Source: Owenia fusiformis
Taxonomy: Eukaryota > Annelida > Polychaeta > Sabellida > Oweniidae
Length of the DNA stretch: 64,000 nucleotides
Assembly (NCBI GenBank): GCA_903813345.2
Contig: CAIIXF020000008.1
Location: forward strand, 30,964,867 to 31,028,866
Direction: 5' to 3'
Shown here: positions 63,911 to 64,000 of the stretch, piece by piece
Layout: each line of letters begins with the position of its first letter
Position numbering within the stretch: position 1 is the first letter of the stretch
Notes under the pieces: model-generated
Told to the model about the DNA's origin: nothing
Database searches by the model: none
Seen by the model: the letters and a program-made list of their open reading frames with translations, nothing else
Made by a program: the position numbers and the translations under genes

Positions 63911-64000
63911 CAGGGTGGTCCAAAAAGTGGGACACTCGTATTTCAAAAATAAATACCGATTTTCATGATGGAAACATGTCATATTTCATACCGATGGATA
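63911..64000 (+). mobile_element. Mariner-type terminus, cut by window end
   Basis: The sequence TACAGGGTGGTCCAAAAAGT with GGGACACTCG is a typical mariner/Tc1-type terminal repeat flanked by TA. It follows a short ACAGTACAGTACAG run. The body lies beyond 64000. Confidence 0.5.

Overview
The window is AT-rich animal nuclear DNA with short exons, long GT-AG introns and many short dispersed repeats. Gene content (EML6-type microtubule protein, family-11 fucosyltransferase, sarcoplasmic calcium-binding protein, cystine-knot prepropeptide, CARD-Rho GTPase, ITIH-like secreted protein) suggests a marine invertebrate. A lophotrochozoan (annelid, mollusc or relative) is my best guess; species is not determinable from the sequence alone. 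No bacterial genes, CRISPR arrays or rRNA are seen, and no intact tRNA.

Left part (1-10,000): a repeat-rich stretch holds an alpha-1,2-fucosyltransferase exon (minus, 4895-5941) and a three-exon EF-hand protein of the sarcoplasmic calcium-binding type (plus, 7548-8901). Both lie downstream of, or inside an undetected intron of, the large EML gene.

Middle (10,065-37,245): fourteen exons on the minus strand encode the first ~810 residues of an EML6-type WD40 protein, module 1 plus the start of module 2. All splice phases agree. Two unrelated plus-strand genes sit inside its introns. One is a three-exon prepropeptide with an eight-cysteine agatoxin-like knot (12,467-15,236). The other is a two-exon membrane-anchored SGNH hydrolase (18,141-28,652), whose own intron carries a 7.3-kb structure with ~620-bp inverted ends.

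At 37,246-37,674 EML faces, head to head, an intronless gene (37,675-38,874). That gene fuses a CARD, a coiled coil and a Rho-family GTPase ending in a CAAX box. It is the most unusual protein in the window.

Right part (39,000-64,000): mostly repeats up to 48,200, including a ~860-bp foldback and three same-orientation copies of a ~400-bp miniature element. Then comes a row of secreted-protein genes on the plus strand, at least two of which share a near-identical signal-peptide exon with a phase-1 donor. They are an orphan 265-residue protein (48,234-49,280), a 474-residue protein with an ITIH C-terminal-like domain (52,051-57,291), and a third signal-peptide exon (61,977-62,022) followed at once by a broken LINE. 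Large palindromes (49,541-50,404; 52,330-53,793; 59,253-60,270) and minisatellites separate them.
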